NCBI GenBank assembly: GCA_025463985.1
Contig: JAODBM010000064.1
Coordinates: 1 to 33,709, forward strand
Length of the DNA stretch: 33,709 bases
Direction: 5' to 3'
Origin: Acidimicrobiales bacterium
GTDB taxonomy: Bacteria; Actinomycetota; Acidimicrobiia; Acidimicrobiales; Iamiaceae
Positions 7,597 to 15,627 of this stretch are shown piece after piece; positions within the stretch are counted from its first letter, which is position 1, and the number at the start of each line of letters is the position of its first letter. A model generated the notes under the pieces. It had not been told where the DNA came from, searched no databases, and was given only the letters and a program-made list of their open reading frames with translations. Position numbers and translations under genes: made by a program.

Positions 7597-8700
7597 ATGA
7601 AGGCCGCTGTGCTGACCGGCGTCGACACGCCGCTCGAGATCCGGGACGACATCGAGATCGCCCCGCCCGGCCCGGGCGAGGTCCGGGTCAAGGTCGCCGC
7701 CTCCGGGGTGTGCCACTCGGACCTGTCCGTCCAGAACGGCACGATCCCGCTGCCAACGCCGATCGTCCTCGGCCACGAAGGCGCGGGGATCGTCGAGGAG
7801 GTCGGTGAGGGCGTCACGAGCGTGCAGGTCGGCGACCACGTGGTCCTGTCCTTCGTGCCGGCCTGCGGCGAGTGCTACACGTGCCTGCGGGGCCAGCCGT
7901 ACCTGTGCGAGAAGGCGGCCATGCAGGCGGCCGGCGGGCTGCTCGACGGCAGCACGCGGCTGACCAGCGCCGGCGCGCCGCTGCACCAGATGGCGTGCCT
8001 CGGCACGTTCGGGCAGCAGGCCATCGTGCCGGCCATCTCCACCGTGAAGATCCCCGACGACGTGCCGCTCGACGTCGCCGCGCTCATCGGCTGCGGCGTG
8101 CTGACCGGCGTCGGCGCCGCGCTCAACACCGCGAACATCCGCGAGGGCGACACCGTGGCCGTGATCGGCTGCGGGGGCGTCGGCCTCAACGTGATCCAGG
8201 GCGCCCGCATCGCCGGCGCCGCCAAGATCATCGCGGTCGACGTGTTCGACTCGAAGCTGGAGATGGCCAAGCAGTTCGGCGCCACCGACCTCATCAACCC
8301 GAGCAACGGCGATGCCGTGGGCCAGGTCGTCACCGCCGCCGACGGCCGTGGGGCCGACGTGTCGTTCGAGGTCATCGGGCTCGGCGCCACCATCGATCAG
8401 GCCATCAACATGACCCGCAACGGCGGCGAGGTCGTGCTCGTCGGCGTGCCTCGGCTCGACGTGATGCTCAGCCTCAACGCCGCGTTCACGTTCCTGTACC
8501 TGGCCAAGACCATCAAGGGCTGCTGGTACGGCTCGTCCGACGTGCACCGGGACGTGCCCAAGCTGCTCGAGCTCTGGAAGAGCGGCGAGCTCAAGCTCGA
8601 GGAGCTGATCTCACGGGAGATCGAGGTCGAGGCCGTCAACGAGGCGTTCGAGGCCATGCAGTCCGGCGAGGTCGCCCGTTCGGTGATCCGCCACCAGTAG
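7597..8700 (+). CDS. Zinc-dependent alcohol dehydrogenase (class III-like MDR)
   Basis: A 367-residue medium-chain dehydrogenase. The start ATG at 7597 follows an AGGGGAG ribosome-binding site. Catalytic zinc ligands are C39 (GVCHSD), H60-E61 (GHEG) and C166 (IGCGVLTG). The structural zinc lobe is the C-X2-C-X2-C-X7-C set at 90, 93, 96 and 104. The nucleotide fold carries GCGGVG (191-196) followed by an acidic residue at 215 (AVDVF), which favours NAD over NADP. The protein should oxidise alcohols or reduce aldehydes in the cytoplasm. The overall pattern resembles mycobacterial AdhB/AdhD-type enzymes, some of which use unusual electron acceptors. The substrate is unknown. It is probably regulated through the palindrome at 7535-7548. 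Confidence 0.92.
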   Translation: MKAAVLTGVDTPLEIRDDIEIAPPGPGEVRVKVAASGVCHSDLSVQNGTIPLPTPIVLGHEGAGIVEEVGEGVTSVQVGDHVVLSFVPACGECYTCLRGQPYLCEKAAMQAAGGLLDGSTRLTSAGAPLHQMACLGTFGQQAIVPAISTVKIPDDVPLDVAALIGCGVLTGVGAALNTANIREGDTVAVIGCGGVGLNVIQGARIAGAAKIIAVDVFDSKLEMAKQFGATDLINPSNGDAVGQVVTAADGRGADVSFEVIGLGATIDQAINMTRNGGEVVLVGVPRLDVMLSLNAAFTFLYLAKTIKGCWYGSSDVHRDVPKLLELWKSGELKLEELISREIEVEAVNEAFEAMQSGEVARSVIRHQ

Positions 8701-9017
8701 GCATGCTGGGCGGTGACGGTGGCGCGGCGGCGCCGTCCCCCGCCCGGCCTCCCTGCCCTGCGGTCAGCGGCGGCGGCCCAGGACCCGCGAGGTGGTCCGT
8801 TGCCGGCGGGCCCGCGCCGCCATCAACCCGGTCGCGATCCGCCGCGCGGGTGCGGGTCGAAGGGGCTCGGGTGGCCGGCGCGTCGAGGTTTCGGGGGTCG
8901 GTGAAGCAGGCATCGTGGCGGGAGTTCGGCGGTCACCGCCCGCCTCCCTGCCCACAGCCGCCTGTTACCGTCGGTCCACCACGTCGCCGGGTCTATCCCG
9001 TCTTCTTCGGAGCCACC
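8701..9017. promoter_or_regulatory. 317-bp gap between alcohol dehydrogenase and TetR gene
   Basis: No credible gene is seen here. A weak GC hairpin, GGCGC-ggcg-GCGCC (8721-8734), lies just after the dehydrogenase stop. A 13-bp palindrome, GGCGGT-C-ACCGCC (8928-8940), lies 77 bp before the TetR start and could be an autoregulatory site. It shares only the CGGT core with the palindrome before the dehydrogenase. Confidence 0.3.
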
Positions 9018-9605
9018 GTGTCCGAGCGCCGCCTTCCTGCCCACGAACGCCGCCGCCAGCTGCTCGACGTCGCCGTCGGGGTCTTCGCCGCGGGCGGCTA
9101 CCACGGCTCCTCGATGAACCAGGTCGCCGAGGCCGCCGGGGTCACCAAGCCCGTGCTCTACCAGCACTTTCCGTCGAAGCGGGCGCTGTATCGCGACCTC
9201 GTGGAGGACGTCGGCAGCCGGCTGGAGGATGCCATCACCAAGGCCACCGCCGCCGCCGAGGGGCCCCGTCAGCAGGTCGAGGCCGGATTCCGCACGTACT
9301 TCGCGTGGGTGGGCAACAACCGGGCCTCGTTCACCGTGCTGTTCGGCGGGGCCACCCGGGCCGACGACGACTTCGCGGCCACGGCGCTGCGCGTCGAGTC
9401 GACCATCGCCGACGCGATCGCGGCGCTGATCGCGGTCGAGGGCCTCGACGGCGAGGGCCGGCGCGTGCTCGCCCACGGCCTCGTGGGCATCGCCGAGTCC
9501 ACCAGCCGCCACTGGCTGACCCATGACCTCGACCTCGACCCCGAGGTGTTGGCCACGCAGGCGGCCGAGCTGGCCTGGGCTGGGCTGCGCGGCATCCGTC
9601 GGTGA
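9018..9605 (+). CDS. TetR/AcrR-family transcriptional regulator
   Basis: A 195-residue protein starting at the GTG at 9018 (SERRLPAHERR...). The N-terminal domain is a textbook TetR helix-turn-helix at about residues 31-53, with AGVTKPVLYQHFPSKRALYR spanning the recognition helix. The remaining residues are helical and variable, as expected for a ligand-binding domain. It probably represses transcription until a small ligand binds. The position suggests control of the upstream alcohol dehydrogenase and possibly itself. The next gene, a DUF885 peptidase, starts 4 bp after its stop and is likely co-transcribed. The ligand is not predictable from sequence. Confidence 0.9.
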   Translation: MSERRLPAHERRRQLLDVAVGVFAAGGYHGSSMNQVAEAAGVTKPVLYQHFPSKRALYRDLVEDVGSRLEDAITKATAAAEGPRQQVEAGFRTYFAWVGNNRASFTVLFGGATRADDDFAATALRVESTIADAIAALIAVEGLDGEGRRVLAHGLVGIAESTSRHWLTHDLDLDPEVLATQAAELAWAGLRGIRR

Positions 9606-9609
9606 CAGC

Positions 9610-11313
9610 ATGGGCGTCATGACCGCAGCCGAAGACCTTCGCGCCGTCGCCGACGAGTACTGGGAAGGCCGGCTGGAGGCCAGCCCGCTGTTCGCCACGT
9701 ACCTCGGTGACCACCGCTTCGACGATCGGATCGACGATGTCTCGGCCGCGGCCGAGCAACGGCAGCGGGCCGCCTGGGTGGCCTGGCGCGCCCGGGCCAC
9801 GGCCATCGAGCCGGCAGACCTCGACGAGACCGACCGCGTCACGCTCCAGCTCCTCATCGCCGAGCTCGACGACAACGTGCGCAGCGTCGACCTGCGGCTG
9901 GCCGAGCTGGCGTCGGACCAGATGGAGGGCGTCCACGCCAACCTGCTGATCATGGCCGCCCAGCTGCGCGCCCCCGCGCCCGAGCACGCGGCCATGGCCC
10001 TCACCCGCTACCGGGCGCTGGGCACGATGCTCGACCAAGCCGCCGAGCGGTTCCGTGAGGGGTTGGCGGCGGGCCGCACGCCGGCGCGCATCAACGTCGA
10101 GCGGTCGATCAACCAGGTCGAGGGCTACCTGCGCTCCCCGCTCGAGCAGGATCCCTTCGCCAACCTGGCCGGTCCGGCGGACTGGGACGGCGAGGCGGCC
10201 TGGCGCGAGGAACTCACCGGAATCGTGCGCGACCACGTGCGGCCCGCGTTCGAGCGCTACCGCGCGGTGCTGGCCGACGAGCTGCTGCCGGTCGCCCGGC
10301 CCGACGACCAGGCTGGGCTGCGCTACCTCGACGACGGCGCCGAGATGTACCAGGCGCTGATCGAGCTGCACACCGGCCTGCCGCTCACACCGGACGAGCT
10401 GCACGAGATCGGCCTGCGCGAGGTCACCGACACGCTGCCGGCCGAGTACCGAGCGGTCGGCCAGCGCCTGTTGGGCACCGACGACCTCGGCGAGATCTTC
10501 CGGCACCTGCTCGACGACCCCAGCCTGCGCTACACCGACGGCGACGAGCTCCTGGCGCACGCTCGCGCCTGCCTCGACGCGGCCACCGGCGCCATCGGCG
10601 ACTGGTTCGGCCTGCTGCCGCAGGCGCCGTGCGAGCTCGTCCCGGTCCCGGAGTTCCTCGCCGCCGACGCACCGGCCGCCTACTACTCGCCCCCAGCCCC
10701 CGACGGCAGCCGGCCAGGCGAGTACCACGTGAACCTGCACGAGGCCACCGGTCGCGGACGCGCCGAGACCGCCTCGATCGCGTTCCACGAGGCCATCCCG
10801 GGCCACCACCTGCAGCTGGCCATCGCCAGCGAGCGCACGGATCTGCCGGCGTTCCGGCGGCTCTCATGGGGGCACACGGCGTTCGTCGAGGGCTGGGCGC
10901 TGTACACCGAGCGGCTGGCCGACGAGATGGCGCTCTACGAGTCCGACCTCGACCGCCTCGGCATGCTGGCCAGCGACTCGTGGCGGGCCTGCCGGCTCGT
11001 GGTCGACACGGGCCTGCACGCCCGCGGCTGGAGCCGTCAGCAGGCCATCGACTTCATGGTCGACCACGCCCCGGTGACCCGCGGTGAGATCGAGACCGAG
11101 GTCGACCGCTACATCGGCATGCCCGGCCAGGCGTTGGCCTACAAGGTCGGCCAGCGCGAGATCCTGCGGTTGCGGGCCGACGCCCAGGCCCAGCTCGGCG
11201 ACCAGTTCGACATCAAGGGCTTCCACGACGCCGTGCTCGGCGCGGCCACGATCAGCCTGCCCGTGCTCCGCGAGCGGGTGGCGTCGTGGGTGAGCGCCAC
11301 GAGCGAGTCGTGA
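9610..11313 (+). CDS. DUF885 family zinc metallopeptidase
   Basis: A 567-residue protein from the ATG at 9610; a second ATG at 9619 is equally possible. The diagnostic DUF885 motif [13 protein letters not shown] places zinc-ligand histidines and the catalytic glutamate at about residues 393-400. A downstream glutamate lies in the conserved [10 protein letters not shown] segment, and the C-terminal part has the expected [12 protein letters not shown] region. No signal peptide is seen, so it appears cytoplasmic. DUF885 proteins are putative metallopeptidases; substrates are largely unknown. The gene begins 4 bp after the TetR stop, suggesting co-expression. Confidence 0.92.
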   Translation: MGVMTAAEDLRAVADEYWEGRLEASPLFATYLGDHRFDDRIDDVSAAAEQRQRAAWVAWRARATAIEPADLDETDRVTLQLLIAELDDNVRSVDLRLAELASDQMEGVHANLLIMAAQLRAPAPEHAAMALTRYRALGTMLDQAAERFREGLAAGRTPARINVERSINQVEGYLRSPLEQDPFANLAGPADWDGEAAWREELTGIVRDHVRPAFERYRAVLADELLPVARPDDQAGLRYLDDGAEMYQALIELHTGLPLTPDELHEIGLREVTDTLPAEYRAVGQRLLGTDDLGEIFRHLLDDPSLRYTDGDELLAHARACLDAATGAIGDWFGLLPQAPCELVPVPEFLAADAPAAYYSPPAPDGSRPGEYHVNLHEATGRGRAETASIAFHEAIPGHHLQLAIASERTDLPAFRRLSWGHTAFVEGWALYTERLADEMALYESDLDRLGMLASDSWRACRLVVDTGLHARGWSRQQAIDFMVDHAPVTRGEIETEVDRYIGMPGQALAYKVGQREILRLRADAQAQLGDQFDIKGFHDAVLGAATISLPVLRERVASWVSATSES

Positions 11314-11341
11314 GCGGGCGACCGCGGGCGCGCAGGCACTG

Positions 11342-12247
11342 ATGATGAACCGCCGGCTGGCCCGGGCCGTGGCGATCGCGCTCGTCGCCATCCTGGCGAT
11401 CACGCTGCTCGCCGGCATCCTGTCGGCCACGGCCGCGCCCGTCGCCGGGCACCAGGCGGCCACCAGCCGATCCCGGGTGCTGGTGATCGGCGACAGCGTG
11501 CTCGAAGGTGCGGCCAGCCAGCTGCCGGTCGCGCTGCCCGGCCACCAGGTCACCGTCGACGCCATGGTGAACCGCAGCACGCTGCGCGGGATCGACGTCG
11601 TCAACCAGCGCGGCAACAACTTCGACGTGGTGGTGATCCAGCTCGGCACCAACGACTCGGGCACGCCGGGCGTGTTCGCACCGCGCGTGGAGCGGCTGCT
11701 CTCCACCCTCACGAAAGTGCCGCTCGTGATCTGGCTGACCATCCACGAGGTGCGGCCGTACTTCGCCGACGCGAACAACGTGCTGCGCAACATGGTCGCC
11801 TTCCACCCCAACCTGGCCGTGGCCGACTGGAGCAAGGTCGCCGACCAGTTCCCGGACTGCTTCAGCCGCGACGGGCTGCACCTCAAGGGCCTCGGGCCGA
11901 ACCTGATGGCGTTCTTCGTGGCGGGGCAGGTCACCAGCGCCCAGCCCGGCGACGGCGGCCACAACGCTCCCGCGACCACCACCACCACCACGACCCAGGC
12001 GCCGGCGCCGGCCACCAGCGCCGTCGCTCTGGCGGGGCCGACCACGACTGCTCGCCCGGTGGCCCGCGCCCTCCAGGGCTCGCCCGCCCCCGCGCTCGCG
12101 ACCGTCCCGCGGGCGCGACCCGGTCGGGCGACCTGGCCGCTGGCCGTCGCCACGATCGCGGTCGTGGTGGCCATCACTGCGGACGTGCTCCGCCGCCGCC
12201 GGCGCCGCTACGCGCACGCGGTGCCGCGGAGCCGCCGGCGCACCTGA
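11342..12247 (+). CDS. Membrane-anchored SGNH/GDSL-type hydrolase
   Basis: A 301-residue protein beginning at one of two adjacent ATGs. An N-terminal hydrophobic segment (about 8-30) exports it. The SGNH domain shows VIGDSVLEG with the nucleophile S52, LGTND (101-105) and the Asp/His pair in SRDGLHLK (D177, H180). A Thr/Pro/Ala-rich linker (about 205-255) leads to a C-terminal hydrophobic helix (LAVATIAVVVAITADVL) and a strongly basic tail RRRRRR. This resembles a cell-surface anchor, but no LPXTG sortase motif is present. SGNH proteins of this kind deacylate or esterify cell-wall or extracellular glycans and lipids. It lies 28 bp after the peptidase gene on the same strand. Confidence 0.86.
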   Translation: MMNRRLARAVAIALVAILAITLLAGILSATAAPVAGHQAATSRSRVLVIGDSVLEGAASQLPVALPGHQVTVDAMVNRSTLRGIDVVNQRGNNFDVVVIQLGTNDSGTPGVFAPRVERLLSTLTKVPLVIWLTIHEVRPYFADANNVLRNMVAFHPNLAVADWSKVADQFPDCFSRDGLHLKGLGPNLMAFFVAGQVTSAQPGDGGHNAPATTTTTTTQAPAPATSAVALAGPTTTARPVARALQGSPAPALATVPRARPGRATWPLAVATIAVVVAITADVLRRRRRRYAHAVPRSRRRT

Positions 12248-12268
12248 GCGCGGTCGTACGCTCCGGCC

Positions 12269-12670
12269 GTGGAGCTGCGCTTCCTCTACATCGGCTCGCA
12301 GGACACCGAGCGCGACCTCGCGGTTTGGCTGGCGCTGCCGGGGGCACGTCTGCGCTGGCGCTTCCGCCACTTCGGGGCCGACGTCGCCGCGGTCGACGTC
12401 GGCACTCCCCCGCTGGTGCTGCTCGCGGACCACCGGCCGCCAGGCTCGGTGCTCCCGATCTACGCCGTCGCCGACCTCGCGGTCGAGACGAGTCGCCTCA
12501 CGGGCGCCGGATGGACGCTCGAGCAGGGCCCGCTCGGGACCCCTGAGGGGTCCGCCACCGTGCTGCGCGACCCGAGCAGCGTCTCGATCGCGCTGCTCCA
12601 GGTCGACCGGCCCGACGCGCTCGACGGCGCCTACCACGATCCCGACCATGAGCACGCCGTCCGTCCCTAA
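12269..12670 (+). CDS. Small VOC (glyoxalase-like) superfamily protein
   Basis: A 133-residue protein starting at the GTG at 12269. The single repeat pattern (LRFLYIGSQDTERDLAVWL ... RFRHFGADVAAVDVG ... LLADHRPPGS ... TVLRDPSSVSIALLQVD) matches one VOC module with beta-alpha-beta-beta-beta topology. The usual first-strand histidine is not obvious, so metal binding is doubtful, and the C-terminal ligand position reads SIALLQ rather than an obvious Glu. It may be a binding protein or a degenerate enzyme. It starts 21 bp after the SGNH hydrolase stop. Confidence 0.7.
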   Translation: MELRFLYIGSQDTERDLAVWLALPGARLRWRFRHFGADVAAVDVGTPPLVLLADHRPPGSVLPIYAVADLAVETSRLTGAGWTLEQGPLGTPEGSATVLRDPSSVSIALLQVDRPDALDGAYHDPDHEHAVRP

Positions 12671-12724
12671 CGTGGGACCGTGAGGCAACCACGTTGCTCC
12701 ACATCGACGACGGCAGGAGGATGC

Positions 12725-14089
12725 ATGAACGATCTGAGCCAGCCGGTGGGAGGGCCGACGCTGCCTCAGGAGCGGCGGCTGGTCACCGAGGTGCCGGGGC
12801 CGCGTTCTCGGGCGTTGCAAGAGCGCCGGGTGGCGGCGGTGGCGGCCGGCGTCAGCAGCGTGCTGCCGGTCCACGTGGTCGCAGCCGGCGGCGGGGTGGT
12901 CGTCGACGTTGACGGCAACTCGCTGATCGACCTCGGCTCGGGCATCGCGGTGGTCAACGTCGGCAACGCCGCCGAGAAGGTCGCGGCCGCCGTGGCCGCG
13001 CAGGCGGCGGCGTTCACGCACACGTGCTTCATGGTCACGCCATACGAGGGCTACGTCGCCGTGTGCGAGGAGCTGAACGCCCGGACCCCGGGTGACCACG
13101 AGAAGCGCTCGGCGCTGTTCAACTCGGGTGCCGAGGCGGTCGAGAACGCCGTGAAGGTCGCCCGCCACGCCACCGGCCGCAGCGCCGTCGTGGTGCTCGA
13201 CCACGCCTACCACGGGCGCACGAACCTGACGATGGCCCTGACCGCCAAGTCCATGCCGTACAAGACCGGCTTCGGGCCGTTCGCCCCCGAGGTCTACCGG
13301 GTGCCGATGGCGTACCCGTTCCGCTGGCCGGGGGGCCGGGAGGCCTGCGGCCCCGAAGCCGCAGCCGAGGTCATCGACCGCATCACGACCGAGATCGGCG
13401 TCGACCAGGTCGCCTGCCTCGTGTTCGAGCCGATCCAGGGCGAGGGCGGCTTCATCGTCCCCGGCGCCGGCTACCTTCCCGCCCTGGCCGAGTTCTGCGC
13501 GGCCAACGGCATCGTCCTCGTGGCCGACGAGATCCAGACCGGCTTCGGGCGCACCGGGCGCTGGTTCGCGTGCGAGCACGAGGGCGTCGTCCCCGACCTC
13601 GTGACCACGGCCAAGGGCATCGCCGGCGGGCTCCCGCTGTCCGGGCTCACCGGCCGGGTCGAGATGATGCAGGCCGTGCACCCCGGAGGCCTCGGCGGCA
13701 CCTACGGCGGCAATCCGGTCGCGTGCGCGGCGGCGCTGGCCACGATCGAGACGATGGAGCAGCTCGATCTCGTCGCGGCCGCCGAGAGTCTGGGCAAGGA
13801 GCTGCGCGGGCGCCTCGACGCGCTGGCCGACGGCGATCCCGGCATCGGCGACGTGCGCGGCCGCGGCCTCATGCAGGCCATCGAGCTGGTGCACCCCGGC
13901 ACGATCGAACCGGACGCGGCGCGCACCCGCGCCGTCCTCAGCGCCTGCCACCGCGCCGGCGTCGTGACCCTCGGCGCCGGGACGTACGGCAACGTCATCC
14001 GCTTCCTCCCGCCGCTCGTGATGCCCGAGCACCTGCTCGCCGAAGGCCTCGACGTCGTCGCCGAGTCCCTCGCCGCCAACCCAGCCTGA
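12725..14089 (+). CDS. gabT: 4-aminobutyrate aminotransferase-like class III aminotransferase
   Basis: A 454-residue protein from the ATG at 12725, four bases after an AGGAGG ribosome-binding site (12715-12720). Class III aminotransferase features are the [15 protein letters not shown] phosphate-binding region, LDHAYHGRT, the PLP-ring aspartate D268 in [12 protein letters not shown] and the Schiff-base lysine K297 in TTAKGIAGG. The N-terminal [19 protein letters not shown] stretch is typical of actinobacterial GabT. It would transfer the amino group of GABA (or another omega-amino acid such as 5-aminovalerate) to 2-oxoglutarate, giving succinate semialdehyde. It sits beside a saccharopine-dehydrogenase-family gene and an APC permease, which fits amine or amino-acid use. 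Specificity is inferred. Confidence 0.88.
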   Translation: MNDLSQPVGGPTLPQERRLVTEVPGPRSRALQERRVAAVAAGVSSVLPVHVVAAGGGVVVDVDGNSLIDLGSGIAVVNVGNAAEKVAAAVAAQAAAFTHTCFMVTPYEGYVAVCEELNARTPGDHEKRSALFNSGAEAVENAVKVARHATGRSAVVVLDHAYHGRTNLTMALTAKSMPYKTGFGPFAPEVYRVPMAYPFRWPGGREACGPEAAAEVIDRITTEIGVDQVACLVFEPIQGEGGFIVPGAGYLPALAEFCAANGIVLVADEIQTGFGRTGRWFACEHEGVVPDLVTTAKGIAGGLPLSGLTGRVEMMQAVHPGGLGGTYGGNPVACAAALATIETMEQLDLVAAAESLGKELRGRLDALADGDPGIGDVRGRGLMQAIELVHPGTIEPDAARTRAVLSACHRAGVVTLGAGTYGNVIRFLPPLVMPEHLLAEGLDVVAESLAANPA

Positions 14090-14101
14090 CGCCGGCAAGT
14101 T

Positions 14102-14249
14102 CGAGGCAATCACCCACCGATCTGGGGCGTCATTGCCTCGGGTTCGGTCGCAAGGCATGAGCACCCCTCCGCCCCCGAACGGCGGGGCGTCATTGCCTCG
14201 CCGCGAAAGTCGAGGCAATCACCCACCGTTCCGGGCACTCATTGCCTCG
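14102..14249. repeat. Cluster of three palindromic units between convergent genes
   Basis: Unit 1 (14102-14140) and unit 3 (14211-14249) are each 39 bp: CGAGGCAAT, a 21-bp centre, then ATTGCCTCG. Their stems pair perfectly for 9 bp and imperfectly further inward. Unit 2 (14151-14200) has an intact right arm (ATTGCCTCG, 14192-14200) and a degenerate left arm starting CAAGGCATGAGCACCCC. The gaps between units are both exactly 10 bp. The arms extend to a shared half-site close to CGAGGCAATGACGCCCC. The cluster lies between the gabT stop and the stop of the dehydrogenase gene at 14255, and the last unit is followed by GGGTTTT. It may be a bidirectional terminator or a REP-like intergenic repeat. 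Confidence 0.85.
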
Positions 14250-14254
14250 GGTTT

Positions 14255-15463
14255 TCAGGTGGGCGTCTCGCGCATGGCCCAGGGGGAGCCGTACTCGGTG
14301 AGGAGGTCGAGGAAGGGGACGGCGTCGAAGGCCTCGGGGCCGAGGACGCCGGCGCCGGTCCAGGTGCCCGCGTCCAGCAGCTCGAGAGCGATGACCGGGT
14401 TGACCGCCGTCTGCCACACGACCGCCTGCGAGCCGTACTCGCGCATGGACCACTCGTTGTCGACCACGTGATAGAGGTACGTCTCCCGTGGGCGGCCGCC
14501 TTGGCCGGTGCCCGTGACCCAGGTGCCGGCGCAGGTGCGGCCCCGCATGCGATCCCCGAGGGTGGCGGGATCGGGCAGGCAGGCGGCGACCACGTCGCGA
14601 GGCGCGACGCGGGCGCCGCGTACGGCGACCGGGTCGGTGCGATCGAGGCCGAGCTTGTGCAGCGTGCGCAGCACGCCGATGAACTCCTCGCCGAGGCCGT
14701 ACTTGAAGGTGACCCGTTGGGCGTCGACCCACCGCGGCATGAGGAGCACCTCCTCGTGCTCGACGTTCACTCACTCGACCGGCCCGATGCCCTCGGGGAA
14801 GTCGAAGACCTCGGGCTCGCTGAACGGCTCGGTGCAGAACCAGCCCCGCTCCCGCTCCCAGATCACGGGCGGGTTGAGGCACTCCTCGATCGTGGTCCAG
14901 ATCGAGAAGGTCGGCGCGAAGTCGTAGCCGTCGACCACGAGGTCGGCGCCGTCGCGCACGCCGAGCTCGTCGATGGCGCTGAAGAGGTGGTCAGCTGCGT
15001 AGCGGGCGAACACGTCGGACAGGCCGGGCTCCACCCCGATGCCGACCAAGGCCAGCTGGCCGCGAGCCGTCCACTCGCCCGCCAGCGCGAGCTGCTCGTC
15101 GCCAAGCTTCACGCCGCACTCCTCGTACGGACGCTCGGCGTGCGGGCGGGAGAGCGACATGGCCATGTCGAGGTAGTGCGTGCCCGCGGCGAGCGCACCA
15201 CGGAAGATGCTCATCACGAACCGCGGGTCGGTGGCGTTGAGCACGACGTCGGCGCGCTCGGCCTCGAGCAGCGCCGCGATCGCGGCCTCGTCGGAGGCGT
15301 CGATCGCCACCCCGGCGCCGCGGTCACCGAGCGGCGCCGCGGCGCGCTGCGCCCGCGCGAGGTCGATGTCGGCAAACACCATCCGCTCGACGAACGGGCG
15401 CCGCGCCGCGATGCCGGCCACCGCGCCGCCCACCCCGCCGGCTCCGATGACCACGACTCGCAT
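14255..15463 (-). pseudogene. Saccharopine dehydrogenase family gene interrupted by one in-frame TGA
   Basis: From the ATG at 15463, 230 codons encode the NAD(P)-binding half (VVVIGAGGVGGAVAG at the N-terminus). The frame then hits TGA at 14773-14771, and the very next codon, GTG at 14770, continues in the same frame for 171 codons to 14255. The two parts fit end to end as one protein of about 402 codons, the usual length of saccharopine dehydrogenase-like/carboxynorspermidine-synthase-like proteins. The junction reads GIGPVE-stop-VNVEHEEV, inside a conserved stretch. The C-terminal half keeps family motifs (TFKYGLGEEF, KTCAG-like RTCAGTWV, YLYHVVDNEWSM, YGSQAVVWQTA). It could be a recent nonsense mutation or sequencing error, a split gene using TGA-GTG reinitiation, or a recoded codon. 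The family reduces or oxidises an imine formed from an amino acid or amine. Its neighbours, GabT and an APC permease, fit amine metabolism. Confidence 0.85.
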
Positions 15464-15627
15464 GCGGACCTCCGTGCGCGGCCGCGGAGCGCGACCAAGA
15501 TCTTCATCTTCGATCCGAAGCTAGTCCTGCGACGGACATCTACAGTCCCCGTCAGCTCGCACGGGGCGGGCTCGCGGTCGGGGGCCGTGGAAGGTTCCTC
15601 GCCTTCGCGTGACGGAATGGAGAGCCC
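15464..15627. promoter_or_regulatory. Divergent promoter region, dehydrogenase and permease
   Basis: These 164 bp separate the dehydrogenase start (minus) from the permease start (plus). It holds a relatively AT-rich patch, AAGATCTT (palindrome, 15497-15504), followed by a CATCTTCGATC copy of similar sequence, and a TACAGT hexamer at 15541-15546 that could be a -10 element for the permease. No matching -35 is clear. Confidence 0.35.

Noticed and set aside
8713-8955. Short frames between the alcohol dehydrogenase and TetR genes
   Set aside because: They are Arg/Pro-rich, lack ribosome-binding sites and overlap on both strands; treated as non-coding.
11252-14218. A 988-codon open frame on the minus strand antisense to the SGNH hydrolase, VOC and gabT genes
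   Set aside because: It is low-complexity, rich in Arg, Gly, His and Asp, and mirrors real genes on the plus strand. Long antisense frames are expected at this GC content.
14102-14249. CRISPR or attachment site
   Set aside because: The units are palindromic and the 10-bp gaps are too short for spacers. No integrase, tRNA or Cas gene is near.
14744-14761. SECIS-like hairpin after the in-frame TGA
   Set aside because: As independent evidence of selenocysteine it is weak: the stem is produced by common codons for the conserved peptide VEHEEV and would probably occur in homologues without TGA. Kept only as a hypothesis under the TGA finding.
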